A DNA stretch of 64,000 nt from Campylobacteraceae bacterium (GTDB lineage Bacteria > Campylobacterota > Campylobacteria > Campylobacterales > Sulfurovaceae): positions 18,966 to 82,965 of the forward strand of contig JALVTH010000051.1 of NCBI GenBank assembly GCA_027036015.1. The letters are read 5' to 3'. The position numbers and the translations under genes were made by a program. The notes below the pieces were generated by a model, which had not been told where the DNA came from, searched no databases, and saw only the letters and a program-made list of their open reading frames with translations. This document shows, piece by piece, positions 1-9,052 of this stretch. Each line of letters starts with the position of its first letter. Positions within the stretch are counted from its first letter, which is position 1.

Positions 1-380
1 TCTTCTTTAATTTCTAAATCCCCCTCTATTTGTCCATTGACATAGCAATTGTTTGCTTCAATTTTTTTTGCTTTTATCAGTGCGCTTTTTCTCACTTCTA
101 AAAGTTCGCACTTAACATCTCCTTGCACTTGCCCCTCAATCCTTAGTGCTTTGGCGTTAATACTTCCTTCAATAATTGCATCTTTACCAACGATTACGGT
201 AGCTTTTGATTCTATGTTTCCTAATATTTGCCCTTTAATAATCATATTTGAACAGCTACTAATATCTCCATGTATTATGGTGCAACTATCAAAAAGATTT
301 TGCTCTCCAGGAGTTGGAATAAGATATTTATTTAAGGAGAGTGAAGCTAAATCTATCTCTTTTTCACTAAAAAAGCCCAT
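1..380 (-). CDS. Bactofilin family cytoskeletal protein, 3' end beyond window
   Basis: The reading frame opens at an ATG whose complement lies at 378-380 and runs off the left edge, so the C-terminus is missing. The translation starts MGFFSEKEID and continues with short repeats of the type I-x-G-x-I/V-x-G-x-V/I (for example IKGQILGNIES, IEGSINAKALRIEGQVQGDV). This is the right-handed beta-helix pattern of bactofilins (DUF583). Bactofilins polymerise without nucleotide into filaments that act in cell shape, surface appendages or polysaccharide placement. A Shine-Dalgarno AAAGGAG sits 4 nt before the ATG. About 126 residues are visible, close to full size for the family. The specific role in this cell is unknown. 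Confidence 0.85.
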   Translation of the reverse strand, partial: MGFFSEKEIDLASLSLNKYLIPTPGEQNLFDSCTIIHGDISSCSNMIIKGQILGNIESKATVIVGKDAIIEGSINAKALRIEGQVQGDVKCELLEVRKSALIKAKKIEANNCYVNGQIEGDLEIKE

Positions 381-450
381 CTTCGCTCCTTTCTTCTTTT
401 TTATTCTACACGAAGATGAGCAGTAAAAAGATTTTTATTACAATTTGAAA

Positions 451-1422
451 TTATTTTTCTTTTTGCTCTTTGGCTAAGATATCTTTTACAATTTTATAGC
501 CATGATTCAAAGCTATAGCAATTGAACCGCCGCTTTTAAAAGCAATATCTCCAGCAATATAAATTCCAGGAACTGAAGTTTCAAGGTTTTCTTTAAAAAT
601 TGGCTCACCCCTGCTATCAAGCTCTAAATTGGCATTTTTCAAAAAGTCAACTGGAGTCGTTCCACCAATTGCATAAATGACTCTATCAAAAACCTCACTT
701 GTTCCATCTTTAAAATTAACTTTTACTTTACCCTCTTCATCTTCAAGTGATTCAATATCCACACCAAGTTTTGGCTTTACTTTTCCTTCATCAAATGCTT
801 TTTGAATCAACTTCTTATTGGTTGGATTTGGGCGTGTAAGAGCCTCTCTTCTATAATTTAGAGTTACATCATTATATTTTGCAAGCTCAACTGCATATTC
901 AGTTGCACTATCGCCCCCACCAACTACTAAAATTTTTTCACCTTCATTGCACTTATCCAAATTAAAATTAACTCTACTTCTAATTGAAGCTGGAATTTTA
1001 TAACTTGGCTTATTGGGTTTTCCCATTCTTCCAATTGCTATTACAACATATTTAGAAAAAAACTCTCCTTTGCTTGAGCGAACTTTAAAAGTGCCATCTT
1101 CTTGCTTTGTAATTTTGTCAACTTCACAATTAAAATAGGCATCAATTTTATGTTCGTCAATCAAATTGTCAAAAAAATCAAGAGTGCTTTCTTTTGTTCC
1201 ATCCATAAATGGGATATTTCCTTCAATTTCAACAATTTGCCCTTGCCAATCTTTGTCAACTCTTTTGTTATCTTTGTAAAATTTACGGATCGTATCTGAG
1301 TGGTTGTCACTTTTTTCCAAAAGTAAAATATTTTCTATTCCAAAAACTTTTGCTTCAACGGCAGTTCCTATTCCTCCAGGACCACCACCAACAATAATTA
1401 AATCATACACTTTCTCTTGCAT
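451..1422 (-). CDS. fqrB: Flavodoxin:quinone reductase-like flavoprotein (FqrB family, CxxC-less thioredoxin reductase fold)
   Basis: This 323-aa protein has two Rossmann nucleotide-binding motifs, GGGPGG at residues 12-17 (FAD) and GGGDSA at 168-173 (NADPH), with an RR pair after the second fold (191-192) typical of NADPH preference. The C-terminal GIYIAGD motif (286-292) contacts FAD. Its only cysteines are near 99 and 158, so the redox-active CxxC of true thioredoxin reductases is absent. In Helicobacter and Campylobacter the equivalent CxxC-less protein is FqrB, which passes electrons between flavodoxin and NADPH and couples to pyruvate oxidation. The orthology is my inference from overall resemblance. 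The gene is flanked by bactofilin and purB and appears to be a single unit. Confidence 0.75.
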   Translation of the reverse strand: MQEKVYDLIIVGGGPGGIGTAVEAKVFGIENILLLEKSDNHSDTIRKFYKDNKRVDKDWQGQIVEIEGNIPFMDGTKESTLDFFDNLIDEHKIDAYFNCEVDKITKQEDGTFKVRSSKGEFFSKYVVIAIGRMGKPNKPSYKIPASIRSRVNFNLDKCNEGEKILVVGGGDSATEYAVELAKYNDVTLNYRREALTRPNPTNKKLIQKAFDEGKVKPKLGVDIESLEDEEGKVKVNFKDGTSEVFDRVIYAIGGTTPVDFLKNANLELDSRGEPIFKENLETSVPGIYIAGDIAFKSGGSIAIALNHGYKIVKDILAKEQKEK

Positions 1423-1532
1423 TATCGTTCCTTATAAAAAATTTTTATTATTGTAAAATAAAAAAGATATTTTATGCAAGCTTCATTTCAAAGTAGGATA
1501 AAAAGAATTTAAAATGTAGAAAAAATATACAA

Positions 1533-1566
1533 TTTTTAGCAAAAGCTCAAAGGCTTTTGCTAAAAA
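1533..1566 (-). terminator. Hairpin downstream of purB
   Basis: A perfect 14-bp inverted repeat (arms 1533-1546 and 1553-1566, loop TCAAAG) lies directly after the purB stop codon. The arms end in A/T runs, and on the minus strand the hairpin is followed by a T-rich stretch (TTGTATATTTTTT) rather than an immediate U-tract. It is therefore a plausible but not classical intrinsic terminator. Confidence 0.55.
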
Positions 1567-1568
1567 AG

Positions 1569-2903
1569 TTATTCTTGTTCAAAAACGCGTTTAAATATAG
1601 CATCTATATTTTTTGTATAATAATCATAGTTAAAGCACTCTCTAATTTGCTCTTCGCTCAGTTTTTCACGTAACTCTTTATCTTCAAGCAGATATTGCAA
1701 AAAGAGACTATCGCCATTTTCATTAATTGCTGGCTTTCCTTTTTGTAAATCTTCCCATACTTTCATAGCATTTCGCTGCACAATTTTATAAGCATCTTCT
1801 CTACTTACTCCAGCTTTTGGAAGCTCTAAAAGCACTCTTTGGCTAAAAACAAGCCCACCAGTTAAATTAAGATTTTTCATCATATTCTCTGGCATTACAG
1901 TTAAATTTGAAATAACATTATTAAAGCGATGGAGCATAAAATCTGTTGTAATAAAGCTATCTGGAAGCCAAAAGCGCTCTGTAGAGCTATGGCTAATATC
2001 ACGTTCATGCCAAAGGGCTACATTTTCCATTGCAGGAATAACAAAAGCTCGAATAATTCTTGCAAGCCCTGTGAGATTTTCAGTTAAAATTGGATTTCTT
2101 TTATGCGGCATTGCGGAGCTTCCTTTTTGCCCTTTTGCAAAATATTCTTCTGCTTCATACACTTCAGTTCTTTGCCAATGTCTCACTTGTACAGCAAATT
2201 TTTCGATTGAGCTTGCTAAAAGTGCTAAAGCACTTGCTAATCTTGCATAGCGATCTCTTTGAATTACTTGATTGCTCACAGGAGCAGGTTTAAGATTAAG
2301 CTCTTTCATTGCAAGCTCTTCAAGTTCAAGTGGAGCATGCGCAAAATTCCCCATCGCACCACTAACTTGCCCAACACTAATGACTTCAAGAGTTTCTTGC
2401 AAATTTTTAAGATGTCTTCTCATCTCATCATACCATACAGCCAAAACTAAACCAAATGTAATTGGCTCTCCATGAATGCCGTGGCTTCTTCCAACCATTA
2501 AGGTATATTTATGCTCAAGTGCTCTTTTTTTGATGGATTCCATCACCATTTTTACATCTTCAATAATAAGCTTTAGACTATCTCTCATTTGAAGAGCCAT
2601 GGCAGTATCAATTGTATCTGAGCTTGTCATACCATAATGAAACCAACGGCTCTCTTTGCCTAAACTTTCAGCTACACTTGTTGTAAAAGCAATTAAATCG
2701 TGTTTGGTCTCTTTTTCTATCTCATCAATTCTTTTAATATCAAATTTAGCGTTTTTAATAATTTTTTTGGCATCTTCATCTGGAATTAGCCCCAATTTAT
2801 TCCAAGCTTTTACAACGGCAAGCTCCACATCAAGCCATGCTTGATATTTCGCTTGAAGTGTCCATTTTTCTTTCATCTCTTTGCGTGCATATCTCTCAAC
2901 CAT
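1569..2903 (-). CDS. purB: Adenylosuccinate lyase
   Basis: PurB cleaves SAICAR to AICAR and adenylosuccinate to AMP, both with release of fumarate, in purine biosynthesis. The 444-aa length is normal for the short bacterial form. The fumarase/aspartase superfamily signature GSSAMPHKRNP is present at about residues 260-270. Upstream are the conserved TSSDTIDTA (about 93) and GRSHGIHGEP (about 136) segments that supply active-site Ser/Thr and His residues. The ATG follows a weak AAGGAAAAG ribosome site. A hairpin after the stop and a gap before the next upstream gene suggest it is at or near the end of the minus-strand operon. Confidence 0.97.
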   Translation of the reverse strand: MVERYARKEMKEKWTLQAKYQAWLDVELAVVKAWNKLGLIPDEDAKKIIKNAKFDIKRIDEIEKETKHDLIAFTTSVAESLGKESRWFHYGMTSSDTIDTAMALQMRDSLKLIIEDVKMVMESIKKRALEHKYTLMVGRSHGIHGEPITFGLVLAVWYDEMRRHLKNLQETLEVISVGQVSGAMGNFAHAPLELEELAMKELNLKPAPVSNQVIQRDRYARLASALALLASSIEKFAVQVRHWQRTEVYEAEEYFAKGQKGSSAMPHKRNPILTENLTGLARIIRAFVIPAMENVALWHERDISHSSTERFWLPDSFITTDFMLHRFNNVISNLTVMPENMMKNLNLTGGLVFSQRVLLELPKAGVSREDAYKIVQRNAMKVWEDLQKGKPAINENGDSLFLQYLLEDKELREKLSEEQIRECFNYDYYTKNIDAIFKRVFEQE

Positions 2904-2958
2904 ACTTTTCCTTTTTTTTGGGCTATTTTACACAAAAATTACTTGCAAGAAGAAGTGT

Positions 2959-3870
2959 TTACTTTTTTGGAGTTATTTCAAAATAAACAAGTGTGGTTTT
3001 TGCCAAAATATTATTATTGTCATCACTAATTAAAAGGTATCTTCCCTTCCCTACTCTTGTTAATCCTTCAAAATTTTCCATTCCAAAAAACTTATTAATT
3101 TTTAGCTTTGCCACCAACTCTTTTTGACAAAAAGTATTGAGACACTTTGTAGGATCAATTCGAACTAAATTGACTTCAAAATCTCCTATAAACCAATTAA
3201 ACGCCCGCTCCAAAATTAAAAAACTTCCATCATCCATCACTTCTATTTCAGCAATGCCGTTTCTGCTAATTGGCTCCATTAAAAAGTGCCAAAAACTGTT
3301 ACTGGTTGAATAGATTGTTTGATAAATTCTTTTTGTTCCTCTTTTGGGATATTCTAAAGCAGTAATAAGCCCATACTTTGGATGAAACGCCAAAGATTCT
3401 AACGATTTATTACTTGAGCTAACTTCTACATTTTGCAACTGCTTTGGCAGGGGAATTTCTTTTAATCTCACTCCTTTTTTGCTAAATTGAAAAATTTTTG
3501 TTATACGCTCAAAACTAATATATAAATTTCCTTTCTCATCAAGTGCCATTCCCTCGCTATCTCTTTGATTTCTTGGTAAAATTTTGCCATTTTTATCTTT
3601 GAGCGAGTATGCATGAAGTGGCTCAAGTAAAAAGCTATCTTTGCTAAAAACAGCAAAGAAACTAAAAAGTACTCCCTTATCGCTTATAAAAAAGAGCTTA
3701 GAAGTATTTTTATCATAAACGACATCGGATATTTCACAAAATTTTTTACCATCAACTCTGTAGTGCAACTCTTTTACTTTGAGCACTTTTACTTCGTATC
3801 GAGGGCTTAAAGGAAATAGTTCAAAGGCTTGTAAACTTGCAAAAAATAAAAAAATCCAAACTCTATACAT
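2959..3870 (-). CDS. Exported esterase-like phytase family protein
   Basis: This 303-aa protein opens with a short signal peptide (about 1-15, ending LQA). It then shows the beta-propeller pattern of the esterase-like-activity-of-phytase domain (PF13449 type): repeated blade strands including DVVYDKNTSKLFFISDKG, a DSEGMALDEKGNLYIS motif near 105-120 and SLESLAFHPKYG near 155. Family members are periplasmic or secreted and usually uncharacterised; phosphatase or esterase activity is not proven. It starts 10 bp after the Wzc-type kinase gene in the same orientation, so it is probably the tail of the polysaccharide operon. Whether it acts on the polymer cannot be said. Confidence 0.75.
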   Translation of the reverse strand: MYRVWIFLFFASLQAFELFPLSPRYEVKVLKVKELHYRVDGKKFCEISDVVYDKNTSKLFFISDKGVLFSFFAVFSKDSFLLEPLHAYSLKDKNGKILPRNQRDSEGMALDEKGNLYISFERITKIFQFSKKGVRLKEIPLPKQLQNVEVSSSNKSLESLAFHPKYGLITALEYPKRGTKRIYQTIYSTSNSFWHFLMEPISRNGIAEIEVMDDGSFLILERAFNWFIGDFEVNLVRIDPTKCLNTFCQKELVAKLKINKFFGMENFEGLTRVGKGRYLLISDDNNNILAKTTLVYFEITPKK

Positions 3871-3880
3871 AAACTTTCAC

Positions 3881-6148
3881 TTAATTATAATATCCATAGC
3901 CATAATAGCCATCTTTTGACTCTTTAGCATCGTTATATACAATACCAAGCCCTCTTACTTGCTCCTCTTTGAGTTTATCTACATTTTTTAAAAAGCTTTT
4001 TTTTGAATAGTTTTCTCTAACAATATATAAATTTACGTCACTTAATTCCATAATCACTCTTGCATCAGAAACGAGTCCAAGAGGCGGCGTATCTAAAACG
4101 ATAACATCATAGACTTCTCTTAGTCGCTCAATAAGCTCTTTAAAGACTCTTGAATTAATAAGCTCACTTGGATTTGGAGGAATTGGTCCAGAAGTAATAA
4201 CATCTAAATTTTCATAGTTGCTTTGTGCAATTATTTCATAAAGCAAGCTCTTACCCGAAAGATAGGTGCTAAGCCCTTTTTCATTACTTAAATTAAATTT
4301 TTCATGAAGTGTTGGCTTTCGCATATCACCATTGATGATGATGGTTTTAAGACCTGTCATGCTAATAATGGTAGCCAAATTAACCGAAATAAAGGTTTTT
4401 CCTTCGCCTGCAATCGTAGAGGTAATTGCAATGATTTTCTTTTCCTCTTTTACCATAAATTGTAAATTAGTTCTTAAAGAGCGAAAACTCTCTGCAATGG
4501 CTGACTTTGGCTCTTTTGAAACGATAATATTTTCAGCGTGCTTATTTACGTGAGGAATAACGCCAACAAGTGGAATTGAACTTAATTTTTCTACCTCATC
4601 TTTTGATTCTATTTTATCACTTAAGAGATATCGCATAAAGGCTAATATCATACCCAAAATAAAGCCAATAACGGCTCCTAAAATTAAAATAAGTTTCTTT
4701 TTAGGTTTAATTGGTTTATCGGGAAGTTCAGCCTTATCAATGACCCTATTACTGCTTATGGTTGAGGCTTTAATAATTGAACTTTCGTTTCTTTTTTCTA
4801 ACAAATAAGAGTAAATTTTTTCGTTAACTAAGAATTTTCGTTTTAAATTGGTTAATATCTTTTCGTTTTCTGGAAGACTTTCTATAATATTATTAGCTTT
4901 GGCTATCTCTTTTCTTAAATAGATCTCTTTTTGATGTAAAATTTCAAGCGTTGATTTGATATTTTTAAAAATAAGGCGTTTTAATTGTATGATTGATTTG
5001 GTCACTTTAATAACTTCTGGATGGGCACTGGTGTAATCTTGCAAAAGCATTCGTTTTTTAATGATTGCATTTTGCAATTGCTCCAATAAATAAGCAAGTG
5101 TTTGAGAATTTGCTCCTAAGCCAACGATTGAGAGATTCTCAATTCCATAGCCTTGTTGAATTTGCTTATATAAAAGTTGCACCGCTTTTTTTTGCAAAAG
5201 GAGTTGCTGAAGCTGAGTTTCAAGTTGTGAAACTCTTTGTAAAACAGCTTGTGCTTTAGAACTTAAACTAATTAAATTACTCTCTTTTTTAAATTCTGAA
5301 AGCTTATCTTCTGATGAACGAAGATTTTTAGTAATTTCTTTAAGTTGCTTATCAATAAATTGCAATTTTAGTGTTGCTTCTTTAGTTTTTCTCTCAATAC
5401 TTTGATCTAAGTAGGCTTTTGCAAGGGCGTTGACGTATTCTTTGGCTCTTAGGGCAACGTTGTCTTCAAATTCAATTAAAATAATTGCAGCTTTTGGCGT
5501 AATTGGTTTTACGGTTAATCGTTTTCTCAATTTATCGGCAATCTTTTTTGGATTACTTGCAACAAATAAATACTTTTTAAAAGTAGTTGGCGCTACTTTT
5601 TTTACCGTAATTTCAAAAAATCTATTTTTTATTGCTTCGTTATAGCGAAACTCTTTATCCAACGAAGAGCCATCTGGCAATTGTTTCACGACTAATCGAA
5701 ATTTTTGCTTATTAATTGGATAGATATAAAACTTTATTCCATACCCTTTCTTTATATCAATAAGAAAGGGTGATTCTTTATAGAGTTCTTGCTTTTTGTA
5801 ATTTTTAATTCCATAATAATGATGCACAAAATCAACGTGTTTTAACGCCATATTGGCAACAAAACGTGATTTAACAATTTCAATTTCTGTTTGTATATTG
5901 GTTGATTCTTTGCCAATGGCTGAACTTAATAAATCTTGGATATTGGCTGAGCCTGGCTCTTTTACACCAATTTCAATCGTGGTTGAGGCTTTATAGATGT
6001 TTGGATGAAAATAGATATAAACAAATGCAATAGCAGTTGTTAAAAGCATTAAAAAAATAATGGAGTATTTATACTTTAGAGGAATTTCAATCAGCTTTTG
6101 AAAACTTATCTCATCAACGTCATACTTTTCTCTCATTTTATGCCCCAT
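3881..6148 (-). CDS. Wzc-type polysaccharide co-polymerase / bacterial tyrosine autokinase
   Basis: This 755-aa inner-membrane protein controls chain length and export of a surface polysaccharide. An N-terminal Wzz domain begins with a membrane segment (about 28-48). A long periplasmic coiled coil follows (about 250-440) and a second membrane helix (about 490-512). The cytoplasmic BY-kinase domain carries Walker A (STIAGEGKT, about 575), Walker A' (INGDMRKPT, about 600) and Walker B (VIVLDTPP, about 685). The extreme C-terminus is a tyrosine cluster (YYGYGYYN), the usual autophosphorylation site. No Wza-type outer-membrane channel is encoded in the window. It lies near the 3' end of the polysaccharide operon. 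Confidence 0.92.
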   Translation of the reverse strand: MGHKMREKYDVDEISFQKLIEIPLKYKYSIIFLMLLTTAIAFVYIYFHPNIYKASTTIEIGVKEPGSANIQDLLSSAIGKESTNIQTEIEIVKSRFVANMALKHVDFVHHYYGIKNYKKQELYKESPFLIDIKKGYGIKFYIYPINKQKFRLVVKQLPDGSSLDKEFRYNEAIKNRFFEITVKKVAPTTFKKYLFVASNPKKIADKLRKRLTVKPITPKAAIILIEFEDNVALRAKEYVNALAKAYLDQSIERKTKEATLKLQFIDKQLKEITKNLRSSEDKLSEFKKESNLISLSSKAQAVLQRVSQLETQLQQLLLQKKAVQLLYKQIQQGYGIENLSIVGLGANSQTLAYLLEQLQNAIIKKRMLLQDYTSAHPEVIKVTKSIIQLKRLIFKNIKSTLEILHQKEIYLRKEIAKANNIIESLPENEKILTNLKRKFLVNEKIYSYLLEKRNESSIIKASTISSNRVIDKAELPDKPIKPKKKLILILGAVIGFILGMILAFMRYLLSDKIESKDEVEKLSSIPLVGVIPHVNKHAENIIVSKEPKSAIAESFRSLRTNLQFMVKEEKKIIAITSTIAGEGKTFISVNLATIISMTGLKTIIINGDMRKPTLHEKFNLSNEKGLSTYLSGKSLLYEIIAQSNYENLDVITSGPIPPNPSELINSRVFKELIERLREVYDVIVLDTPPLGLVSDARVIMELSDVNLYIVRENYSKKSFLKNVDKLKEEQVRGLGIVYNDAKESKDGYYGYGYYN

Positions 6149-6214
6149 TTTTCTTTTAGATTAATTGTAGCACTAATTTTAATAAGGGCTTAGAAAATAT
6201 AAAAAAATGTCATA

Positions 6215-6979
6215 TTATCGATGCAAAATTACTCTTTTTATACTATTTTTAAGCGCTCTGACAAAAAATATTTTATACCACTGCTTTTCATCTTTTGCCC
6301 AGTGTTCTGGATGAATATTAAACATTACTTGTTGTGGTAAAAGATTATTTTTTATTGCTTCAATGATATCTTGCGTACTTTTAAAATGAAATTCAAATAC
6401 ACTTTCTACTTTATCCCTTCGATTAAAAGCCCCATTATTCCACGATCTACTTGCATCGGTAATATAAGCAACTTTGTTAAAATTTAAATCAAAATAGGGT
6501 TCACTCAAAATGCCATACTCTTTATAGTTATACTTTTCCCAAAGCAATCTACTATCCCATTTTGAAGCAGGTCTTCCATGCATTGCAATACTTTTAATAG
6601 GATAAAGAACTCTTAGGCGGTATAAATTATGCTCAAAATCTTTAATTGCAGCCTCAAAATCACCTTTTGCTATTGCTAAAGATTCGTAGTGATAACCAAT
6701 TTCGTGCCCTAAAAAGCTAATTTCTTTAATAGTTTTTGATTTAAAGGTTACTGGAATCGTTCGAAAATAATAGGTTGCTTGAATATTAAGTGAGCTCTCC
6801 AACCTTGCCATTGCCAAGGCGTTTAAAGGGCTTCTATCAACGTCATGTCGCATCAAAACATACTTTTTTTGGGGATTAAGAGGCATACTAAAGTAATCTT
6901 CCATTTTAACAAATTCATATTTTGCCTTTAATAGCTCTTGTAAAAGCGTTTGATAAATTTCTAAAGTAAAATCTTTCAT
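6215..6979 (-). CDS. Polysaccharide deacetylase-like protein (NodB-fold)
   Basis: This 254-aa protein carries carbohydrate-esterase-4-like elements. A metal-binding-type RHDVDRSP lies near residue 45, GHEIGYHYES near 92 replaces the usual HxxxH, and AMHGRPAS near 130 is a later conserved loop. These suggest N- or O-deacetylation of a glycan, but several canonical motif residues are altered, so activity is uncertain. No signal peptide is seen, implying a cytoplasmic or cytoplasm-facing site. It sits between the DUF354 gene (79 bp upstream) and the Wzc-type gene (66 bp downstream), both gaps larger than elsewhere in the operon. A second deacetylase-like gene lies at 11117-12466. Confidence 0.7.
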   Translation of the reverse strand: MKDFTLEIYQTLLQELLKAKYEFVKMEDYFSMPLNPQKKYVLMRHDVDRSPLNALAMARLESSLNIQATYYFRTIPVTFKSKTIKEISFLGHEIGYHYESLAIAKGDFEAAIKDFEHNLYRLRVLYPIKSIAMHGRPASKWDSRLLWEKYNYKEYGILSEPYFDLNFNKVAYITDASRSWNNGAFNRRDKVESVFEFHFKSTQDIIEAIKNNLLPQQVMFNIHPEHWAKDEKQWYKIFFVRALKNSIKRVILHR

Positions 6980-7058
6980 TTTTTCTTCCTTTAAATCTTA
7001 GCTTAACAATTTTATATCCTTTTTTCCATATATTTTTAAACTTTTTGTCAACTGTTAA

Positions 7059-8081
7059 TCAATATTTTGCTTTTAGGTTTTGTTTGATAAAATCTATTAA
7101 AAATTTTGTTACATCAATTTTTTGTGCAAGCATTTTGTCTCTTCTTTTGATGAACTCCTCTTTTGGCAAGTTTAAAATTTCATTTGCTTTTTGAACAATA
7201 TTCTTTCCATCTTTTAAATGAAACACCAAGCCAAATTGCTCTTGTTCTTTAATGGTATAGGCTTCTAAAGAGTTAATATAAATTGCAGGAGTTCCAAGCA
7301 TTGCACACTCACTTGCCATTGTTGCCCCCTCACCTATAAAAAGCGAAGCATATGCCATTACATCATGTATTTTGTTTGGCGCTATTTTTAAGCGATATTG
7401 CTCTAAGAACTTTGGCAACTCTCCTTCAGAAGATATAAAAACTTTATAATTTTTAGATAGTTCCAAAACGATTTTTTCTTTCTCTTTTATGCCGCTTTGC
7501 CCTCTATCGTGCGTGGCATTCCATGAAACAAAGCGAACCAAAATAAACTTTTCATCTTTTCTTATGCCAAGTTCCTTTGAGATAGCTTCATTTGGTTGAA
7601 AGTAGTTTGGATGCAAATAAGCAAGTTCATGATAGCCATCATAAACTACAAGTTTTTCTTTTGGCAAGTTTTTTGGATAACCAGCACTTGAGACAAAAAT
7701 TTTTTGAGTAAATGGTAAATAGAGTTTTACTTGCTCCATATTAAAGGTATCTTCAAAACAAAAGTGAGGCTTTCTTAAAAGAGATGCCGTATGTGCCGCA
7801 TACATTGAACCAGCACTTAAAAACAAATCTGGCTTAAACTTTAATGCAGTAAGTGTCTCTAACAAATCAAATTTAACTAAACCAAATATTTTTCCAGCTA
7901 ATGTTTTATATTTTTTGCCAAAATTTACATAGGAAAAATGAAAACTTTTTAAAAGCTCTATTTCAAACTCTTTATCTCGACATGTAAAAAGCACTTTACC
8001 GCCATTTTCCTCTGCCCATTTGGCAAAATTTTTAAAAATATGCACATGAGCTGGATGGCCAATATCAATTAAAACTCTCAT
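7059..8081 (-). CDS. DUF354 glycosyltransferase-like protein
   Basis: This 340-aa protein starts MRVLIDIGHPAHVHIFKNF, the N-terminal signature of DUF354. The family has a GT-B-like two-Rossmann architecture resembling MurG and UDP-GlcNAc 2-epimerase. The C-terminal half contains GEGATMASECAMLGTPAIY (about 252-270), which matches the nucleotide-sugar-binding region of that fold. It most likely transfers or modifies a sugar in the polysaccharide pathway; substrate unknown. It overlaps the preceding FemAB-like gene by 4 bp, so the two are translationally coupled. Confidence 0.72.
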   Translation of the reverse strand: MRVLIDIGHPAHVHIFKNFAKWAEENGGKVLFTCRDKEFEIELLKSFHFSYVNFGKKYKTLAGKIFGLVKFDLLETLTALKFKPDLFLSAGSMYAAHTASLLRKPHFCFEDTFNMEQVKLYLPFTQKIFVSSAGYPKNLPKEKLVVYDGYHELAYLHPNYFQPNEAISKELGIRKDEKFILVRFVSWNATHDRGQSGIKEKEKIVLELSKNYKVFISSEGELPKFLEQYRLKIAPNKIHDVMAYASLFIGEGATMASECAMLGTPAIYINSLEAYTIKEQEQFGLVFHLKDGKNIVQKANEILNLPKEEFIKRRDKMLAQKIDVTKFLIDFIKQNLKAKY

Positions 8082-9052
8082 CTACCATACCTTAGCTTTT
8101 TGTAAAATTGCTTCGCTTTGAGTTTAAAAAAGTTAAAAAAAGTATCATTATAAATTTGATAATATGGGGTTCGCTCTCCTCCAAATTTGCGATAAAGTGG
8201 CTCTACACCTGGAAGCATTGAACCTTCAAAATCAAAATATTCACATTTTTTATGGAAATATTTTATTGCTTCATAAATCATGTATGTATTAGCTCCTCTT
8301 GGCATATTTTTTATATCAATCCCATTTAGCAAAAAATAGGCTGACTTTTTCTCAAAAACAATTCCTGCGGCTGCAACACACTCTCCTTTAAAACAGGCTC
8401 CAAAACTTTTAAAAACTCCTCTTTTTTTTAGCGTTTCAACATAGTGGTAGAGTCTTTCTTTACTAAATGGGGCTTTGCCACCTTGCCTTAAAAAAGTTTT
8501 ATTAACTAAGTCCCATAAAATCTCAAACTCAATATCTTCTCTTATCTCTACACCACTTTTTTGTCCTTTTTTAATGTTGTTTTTAACGATTCCATAATGA
8601 AAATTATTATAAATTGCTTCCAAAGAGTTTTTATTGTTAATTCGGTAGGTATAGCGCGTTTTTTGGCTAAATCCATACCAAGAAAGAGGAATCCAATTAG
8701 TAAAATTTGGATGAAAATAGTAATCAAAGCTTTTTATTTTTTGGCACTCTTTTGCAATAAGCTCCATTGCCTTATATTCGCTTGATTCTCTTTTGTGTTT
8801 ATTAGATGAGCCTTTTTCAAACAAAATACCTAAATATTTATCAAGCATTGGATTGGCATACGTTTTAAGTTCATTTTTTGCTAAAACAATTCCAGCAACA
8901 ATTTTGTTATTTTTTTGCACCGTTAAAATGTCGTAAGTTACATCTAACGCATCCAAATACCAAGTTTTTGCAAAGAGTGAGCCTTGCGGCGAATCTTCGA
9001 TAAACTCGTTCCATTTCTCAAAATCACTTTTTTTTAGATATCTTAATTCCAT
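8078..9052 (-). CDS. FemAB/GNAT-type acyl or aminoacyl transferase (copy 1)
   Basis: This 324-aa protein has two weakly similar halves as in FemAB-like transferases. The segment MELRYLKKSDFEKWNEFIED at the start, the central GGKAPFSKERLYHYVETLKKRG and the late YFDFEGSMLPGVEPLYRKFGGE are characteristic of the family found in exopolysaccharide loci (acetyltransferase 6 type). FemAB proteins use aminoacyl-tRNA, but homologues in capsule clusters may instead add acyl or amino-acid decorations to sugars. A paralogue is encoded at 12463-13413. It overlaps its upstream neighbour by 10 bp and the downstream DUF354 gene by 4 bp. Confidence 0.72.
   Translation of the reverse strand: MELRYLKKSDFEKWNEFIEDSPQGSLFAKTWYLDALDVTYDILTVQKNNKIVAGIVLAKNELKTYANPMLDKYLGILFEKGSSNKHKRESSEYKAMELIAKECQKIKSFDYYFHPNFTNWIPLSWYGFSQKTRYTYRINNKNSLEAIYNNFHYGIVKNNIKKGQKSGVEIREDIEFEILWDLVNKTFLRQGGKAPFSKERLYHYVETLKKRGVFKSFGACFKGECVAAAGIVFEKKSAYFLLNGIDIKNMPRGANTYMIYEAIKYFHKKCEYFDFEGSMLPGVEPLYRKFGGERTPYYQIYNDTFFNFFKLKAKQFYKKLRYGR

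Noticed and set aside
49-426. Plus-strand 125-codon frame at the left edge
   Set aside because: It is the antisense of the bactofilin gene, which has a ribosome site and family repeats.
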